From Polaribacter sp. HaHaR_3_91 (lineage in GTDB: Bacteria; Bacteroidota; Bacteroidia; Flavobacteriales; Flavobacteriaceae), in NCBI RefSeq assembly GCF_019278525.1, contig NZ_CP058986.1, positions 3,177,001 through 3,241,000 of the forward strand: a stretch of 64,000 nt of DNA, read 5' to 3'. The notes below the pieces were generated by a model. That model ran no database searches and was not told the DNA's origin. It saw nothing but the letters and a program-made list of their open reading frames with translations. The position numbers were made by a program, and so were the translations under genes. Below are positions 59,959 through 64,000 of this stretch, piece by piece (position 1 is the first letter of the stretch; each line of letters starts with the position of its first letter).

Positions 59959-62900
59959 ATGAAGTTTATTTTTATAAAAAAACGTTTTATTACATGTTTC
60001 TTATTATTAATTGTTTTTGCAGGTTATAGTCAGCAAACAATTGTAGAAACTAATAATTTCACAAAATATAACAATGCTATAAAATTGTTTAATAATAAAG
60101 CTTATGCTGCTGCACAAAAAAGTTTTACAGCAATAAACGAGACGGCTACTCTTGGATCTAATTTAAAAGCAGATGCTGCTTATTATGATGCCATGTGTGC
60201 TGTACGTTTAAAACAGTCAGACGCAGATAAAAAAGTGCTTACTTTTATTGAAGAAAACCCTAATAGTAGTAAAAAAAACACCGCAGTTTTTACAGTTGCA
60301 AATTATTACTTTGCGAATAAAAAAGCGGCTTACGCACTTAAATGGTACCAAAAAGTAGATGCTGCTTATCTTTCTAAAGAGGATAAAAAGGAACTCGATT
60401 TTAAAATGGGGTATTCTTATGTAATTAGCAATAATTTACCTTTAGCTAAAGAAAAATTTCTTCCTTTAATTAATGATGCTAAGTACGGAAATGATGCAAG
60501 GTATTATTATGGTTACATTGCATATAAATTAGAAGATTATGGCATTGCAGAATCTACCTTTAAAGAAATTGCAGACAACGAAACCTACCGTGTAGAAATT
60601 TCTTATTACCTGTTAGATATTAGTTTTCAAGCAGGTAAGTTTGAACGCTGTATTAAAGTTGGTAAAGAATTAATTAACACCTTTCCTAGAAAAGATAGGT
60701 CTGAAATTTCTAAAATAATTGGAGAGAGCTATTTTAATTTAGAAAAATACAGTGAAGCAATTCCGTATTTAAAAGCTTATACCGGTAAAAAAGGAAAATG
60801 GAACAACACCGATTTCTATCAATTAGGATATGCATATTACAAACAAAACGATTTTGAAAACGCGATTAGTAATTTTAATAAAATTATAGATGAGAAAAAC
60901 TTTATTTCTCAAAATGCATATTATCACTTAGGTGAATGTTACCTTAATTTAGAGAAAAAGACAGAGGCTTTAAATGCGTTTAAAACTGCTTCTGAAATGG
61001 AGTTTGACAGAAAAATTAAAGAAGATGCTGCTTTAAATTATGCGAAATTGAGTTATGAAGCAGGAAACCCTTTTAAAAGTGTTGCTGAAGTTTTACAAGA
61101 GTATTTAAAAGAATATCCAAAATCTACAGCTTATGAAGAAATTAACGATTTAGTAGTTTCTTCTTTCTTACACCAACAGGATTTTAAAGGTGCTTTGGTC
61201 TTTTTAAACGAAAAGAAAACTGAAAAAAATAATTCATTAATTTCTGAAGTTTCTCTATACAGAGGTATTCAATTATTTAATGATCAAAAATTACAAGAAG
61301 CATTGCCTTTGTTTGTTGCAGGTAAAAAAGCAACAGAAGTATCTATTAGAGAAAAATCTAAATATTGGGAAGCAGAAACTTTGTATCAATTAGATAACCC
61401 GAAAGAAGCACTTTCTAAATTTACTGCTTTAAAAAAGGAATTGAAATCAAAAGATGAAGATTTTAAACTAATTGATTACAATATAGGCTACAGTAATTTT
61501 ACACTAAAAAATTATGCAGATGCAGCCGTATCTTTCGAGAACTTCTTAAAAGATGGTTCTCTAGAAAAAGACATTAAAGACGATGCATACATTCGTTTAG
61601 GTGATAGTTACTTTGCTATTAGAAATTACAGAAGCGCCATTAATGCTTACACTACGGTTGTTAATACCTATGGTGCAGAAGCAGATTATGCGCAGTATCA
61701 AATTGGAATGAGTTATGGCTTTATAGAAGACAATCAAGCTAAAATTACAGCGCTTACCAATGTGGTAAATAAATACCAGATTTCTAACTTAAAAGATGAT
61801 GCTTTATTTCAACTAGCAAATACATACACCGTAATAAAAGAGAATAACAATGCACATAATGCCTACAACAGATTAATAGAAAAACATCCAAATAGTATTT
61901 TTCTCCCAAAGGCATTAGTCCGTCAGGGTCTATTGTATTACAGTGAAAATGATAGTAAAAAAGCTTTAGAAAAGTTTAAACAAACTACCAATCAATTCCC
62001 AAATTCTCCAGATGCTTTTGAGGCAGTTGCAAATGCTAGAAATATTTATATTGACAATGGCAATTTAAACGAGTATGTAGATTGGATATCTGGTTTAAAA
62101 TTCATCAATGTTACAGATTCAGATTTAGACAATACGACCTTTGCTGTGGCAGAGAAAAAATACTTTGAAGCAAAAGATGGTAGTGAAATTATTAGAGCAC
62201 TTTCTAAATACACTATTTCTTTTCCTGAAGGAATTCACAAGCTAAAAGCTAATTATTATTTGGCAGACATCCTTTTTAAGGAAAAAGAATTTAACAAGGC
62301 TATTGCCTATTATCAAAATGTTCTAGAAGAAGGACAAAATGAATATAGTGAAGATTCTCTAGCCAAATTAGCGCAAATATTTCTTGAAAGAGATGAGTTT
62401 GAAAATGCCATACAAATATTAGATCGATTAGAATTGGAAGCTTATTCTACCGAGAATGTATTATTTGCACAGAGTAATCTAATGAAAGGTTATTATGAAA
62501 CAGAAGCTTACGACCAAGCTATTGCATACGCTAAAAAAATTCTTGCAAAAGAGAAGTTAAATACCCAATTGGAAAATGATGCTAAAATAATTATTGCACG
62601 TGCTTCTTTTAAAACCGAAGATTTTTACACTGCAGAAGAATATTATACAGAAGTAGAACGTAAAGCTACAGGAGAATTAAAAGCAGAAGCATTGTTTTAT
62701 AATGCTTTCTTTAAGAATCAAAAAGAAGAATACTTAGACTCTAATAAAACGGTTCAGAATTTAATAGCAAATTACTCTTCTTACAAATATTGGGCTGTAA
62801 AAAGTTATATTATAATGGGTAAAAATTATTATGGTTTGCAAGATGTGTATCAAGCTACTTTTGTGCTAGAAAACATCATTAAAAACTTTACACAATTTGA

Positions 62901-63018
62901 AGACATTGTAGAAGAAGCTAAAAAAGAGCTAAAAAATATAAAAGAAAACGAAGCCAAAACGAATAACTCTGTAACTCCTATTAAAGAGGACAACACAATT
63001 AAAAACAATAAAAAATAA
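59959..63018 (+). CDS. Large exported TPR protein
   Basis: 1019 residues. The N-terminus MKFIFIKKRFITCFLLLIVF, then AGYSQQ, is a signal peptide. The body is made of perhaps 20 or more tetratricopeptide/Sel1-like helical repeats (for example YGIAESTFKEIADNETYRVE, DFENAISNFNKIIDEKNF and EFNKAIAYYQNVLEEGQNEY). A short Lys/Glu/Asn-rich tail ends it. It should be periplasmic or outer-membrane associated and act as a scaffold. Its stop overlaps the ATG of the next gene by one base (TAATG), so the TPR protein and the outer-membrane protein are probably made together and may interact. Confidence 0.88.
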   Translation: MKFIFIKKRFITCFLLLIVFAGYSQQTIVETNNFTKYNNAIKLFNNKAYAAAQKSFTAINETATLGSNLKADAAYYDAMCAVRLKQSDADKKVLTFIEENPNSSKKNTAVFTVANYYFANKKAAYALKWYQKVDAAYLSKEDKKELDFKMGYSYVISNNLPLAKEKFLPLINDAKYGNDARYYYGYIAYKLEDYGIAESTFKEIADNETYRVEISYYLLDISFQAGKFERCIKVGKELINTFPRKDRSEISKIIGESYFNLEKYSEAIPYLKAYTGKKGKWNNTDFYQLGYAYYKQNDFENAISNFNKIIDEKNFISQNAYYHLGECYLNLEKKTEALNAFKTASEMEFDRKIKEDAALNYAKLSYEAGNPFKSVAEVLQEYLKEYPKSTAYEEINDLVVSSFLHQQDFKGALVFLNEKKTEKNNSLISEVSLYRGIQLFNDQKLQEALPLFVAGKKATEVSIREKSKYWEAETLYQLDNPKEALSKFTALKKELKSKDEDFKLIDYNIGYSNFTLKNYADAAVSFENFLKDGSLEKDIKDDAYIRLGDSYFAIRNYRSAINAYTTVVNTYGAEADYAQYQIGMSYGFIEDNQAKITALTNVVNKYQISNLKDDALFQLANTYTVIKENNNAHNAYNRLIEKHPNSIFLPKALVRQGLLYYSENDSKKALEKFKQTTNQFPNSPDAFEAVANARNIYIDNGNLNEYVDWISGLKFINVTDSDLDNTTFAVAEKKYFEAKDGSEIIRALSKYTISFPEGIHKLKANYYLADILFKEKEFNKAIAYYQNVLEEGQNEYSEDSLAKLAQIFLERDEFENAIQILDRLELEAYSTENVLFAQSNLMKGYYETEAYDQAIAYAKKILAKEKLNTQLENDAKIIIARASFKTEDFYTAEEYYTEVERKATGELKAEALFYNAFFKNQKEEYLDSNKTVQNLIANYSSYKYWAVKSYIIMGKNYYGLQDVYQATFVLENIIKNFTQFEDIVEEAKKELKNIKENEAKTNNSVTPIKEDNTIKNNKK

Positions 63019-64000
63019 TGAAAAAAGGTTTCACATTATTTCTAGTCTATTTTTCATTTTTAAGTTTAAACGCTCAAAAAAAGGATCAGGCTAAAGACAC
63101 CGTAAAAACAGAAGTTGTAAATATTGTAACAAAATACAATCCTAAAATTTCTGATGCCAAAAAAATTAATAAAAACCCTAAAATAGAATTGCTTAAAAAC
63201 AGCGAAAAGAAAAAACTAGAATATACTATTTTTTCTGCTCCAGTTGCCTCTACTTTTATTCCTAAAAGTGGTGTTGTAAAAGGCATTGATGTTGGCGTTA
63301 AAGAAAGGGTCTACAAGAACTATTTAGCCGCAGGTATCGGAAATTATACAACTCCATATTTAGAAACATATCTAACCCATAGTACTAATTATGAAAACGA
63401 GTTTGGTTTTAATGCTAAGTATTTAGCATCTCTAGATAATGTTAAAAACTCGGTACTTAACAGTAATTTTTCTAACTTTAATATTGGGGCATTTTACAAA
63501 CAACAGGAACGTTATTTCGACTGGAAAGTAACTTTAAATTCTGAAAGAAATCTTTATAATTGGTACGGTTTACCAGATATTACTTTTACAGAACCAACTG
63601 TATCTGCAATAAATGAAGAGCAAGTATTTAATTATTTTGACTTAATTGGGGAATTAAATTTTGAAGATTCTTATATTCAATCTGGAAAAGTAAACTTTGC
63701 AAACTATACAGATAGCCATGAAAGTAGCGAAATCTTAGCAAAATTTCAAGCAAAATTAAATTTGCCTTTAGATTATTTACTACCTAATTTAAATGATATC
63801 TCTATAGCAACAAGTATCGAATTTTTAAAGGGAGAATTTAAAAACGATTACAGCAATTCTAACCCTGTAAAATATGGTACCTCTACCATCAACATAAACC
63901 CTCAATATAAAATGGAATATCAAGGTTTTTCTATAAAACCGGGTCTTAAGTTAATTGCTTCTTTTGATTCAGAAAACAGCGCTAATAACTTTTTTATACT
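63018..64000 (+). CDS. Outer-membrane beta-barrel protein, 5' part (runs off window)
   Basis: About 327 residues are visible and the frame is open at the window end. MKKGFTLFLVYFSFLSLNAQ is the signal peptide. The mature part begins KKDQAKDTVKTEVVNIVTKYNP, which I recall as the start of a group of plug-less TonB-receptor-like barrels partnered with TPR proteins in Bacteroidota. Amphipathic strands follow (FNAKYLASLDN, WKVTLNSERNLYNWYG). It is translationally coupled to the TPR gene by a TAATG overlap. Identity beyond an outer-membrane barrel is uncertain. Confidence 0.75.
   Translation, partial: MKKGFTLFLVYFSFLSLNAQKKDQAKDTVKTEVVNIVTKYNPKISDAKKINKNPKIELLKNSEKKKLEYTIFSAPVASTFIPKSGVVKGIDVGVKERVYKNYLAAGIGNYTTPYLETYLTHSTNYENEFGFNAKYLASLDNVKNSVLNSNFSNFNIGAFYKQQERYFDWKVTLNSERNLYNWYGLPDITFTEPTVSAINEEQVFNYFDLIGELNFEDSYIQSGKVNFANYTDSHESSEILAKFQAKLNLPLDYLLPNLNDISIATSIEFLKGEFKNDYSNSNPVKYGTSTININPQYKMEYQGFSIKPGLKLIASFDSENSANNFFI

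Overview
The window looks like chromosomal DNA of a marine-type member of the Flavobacteriaceae (Bacteroidota). The evidence is a very AT-rich sequence, SusC/SusD outer-membrane pairs, Bacteroidota -7 promoter boxes of the form TAnnTTTG (some with a TTG about 18-20 nt upstream), an rpsL-rpsG-fusA operon, and a tmRNA whose tag reads GEDNYALAA. A Polaribacter/Tenacibaculum-like genus is a guess only. There is no CRISPR array, insertion sequence, prophage or tRNA gene.

Layout. 1-2.2 kb: the str operon (rpsL, rpsG, start of fusA) on the minus strand, with a clear promoter and 5' leader hairpin. 2.2-15 kb: a BamA/TamA-like barrel protein and two consecutive SusC/SusD pairs, the second with an extra surface lipoprotein; no glycoside hydrolases are nearby. 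15-19.6 kb: housekeeping genes (rlmB, rhomboid protease, rarA, a HAD phosphatase). 19.6-25.5 kb: a surface-polysaccharide module (flippase, asparagine-synthase-like protein, FemAB/GNAT-like protein, polysaccharide-deacetylase-like protein), then radC. 25.6-31 kb: an octaheme cytochrome/HEAT/TPR lipoprotein and the TrkA/TrkH potassium uptake pair. 31-34.7 kb: a PqqD-like/HPr-kinase-like protein coupled to a nucleotidyltransferase-like protein, then an Mpl-type Mur ligase. 34.8-41 kb: a giant alpha-2-macroglobulin. 41-43 kb: three tandem paralogous small beta-barrels, the last two clearly recent duplicates. 43-46 kb: TfoX-like protein, DUF4136 lipoprotein, M28 peptidase and kdsA. 46-50 kb: two paralogous small membrane proteins, a winged-helix regulator and creD, with a shared palindromic operator, then DUF2809 and DUF3820 proteins. 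50-52 kb: a saccharopine/alanine-dehydrogenase-like enzyme and the tmRNA gene. 52-56 kb: a lipocalin-like lipoprotein, a large TonB-receptor-type barrel protein and a 55-residue zinc-ribbon gene. 56-60 kb: glycosyltransferases, a 2-oxoglutarate oxygenase and an FtsE-type ATPase. 60-64 kb: a large TPR protein translationally coupled to an outer-membrane protein that runs off the end.

The observations most worth following up are: (1) a dispersed, structured non-coding repeat present twice in opposite orientation (45661-45743 and 51526-51618), the second copy apparently inside the precursor leader of tmRNA; (2) a 17-bp palindrome ACTTTG-N5-CAAAGT placed before both transcription units of the winged-helix/creD module; (3) a tandem duplication of a barrel gene that carried along its promoter, terminator and a fragment of the neighbouring tfoX-like gene, still visible as a fossil; (4) the PqqD/HPr-kinase-like plus nucleotidyltransferase-like pair, whose substrate is unknown.
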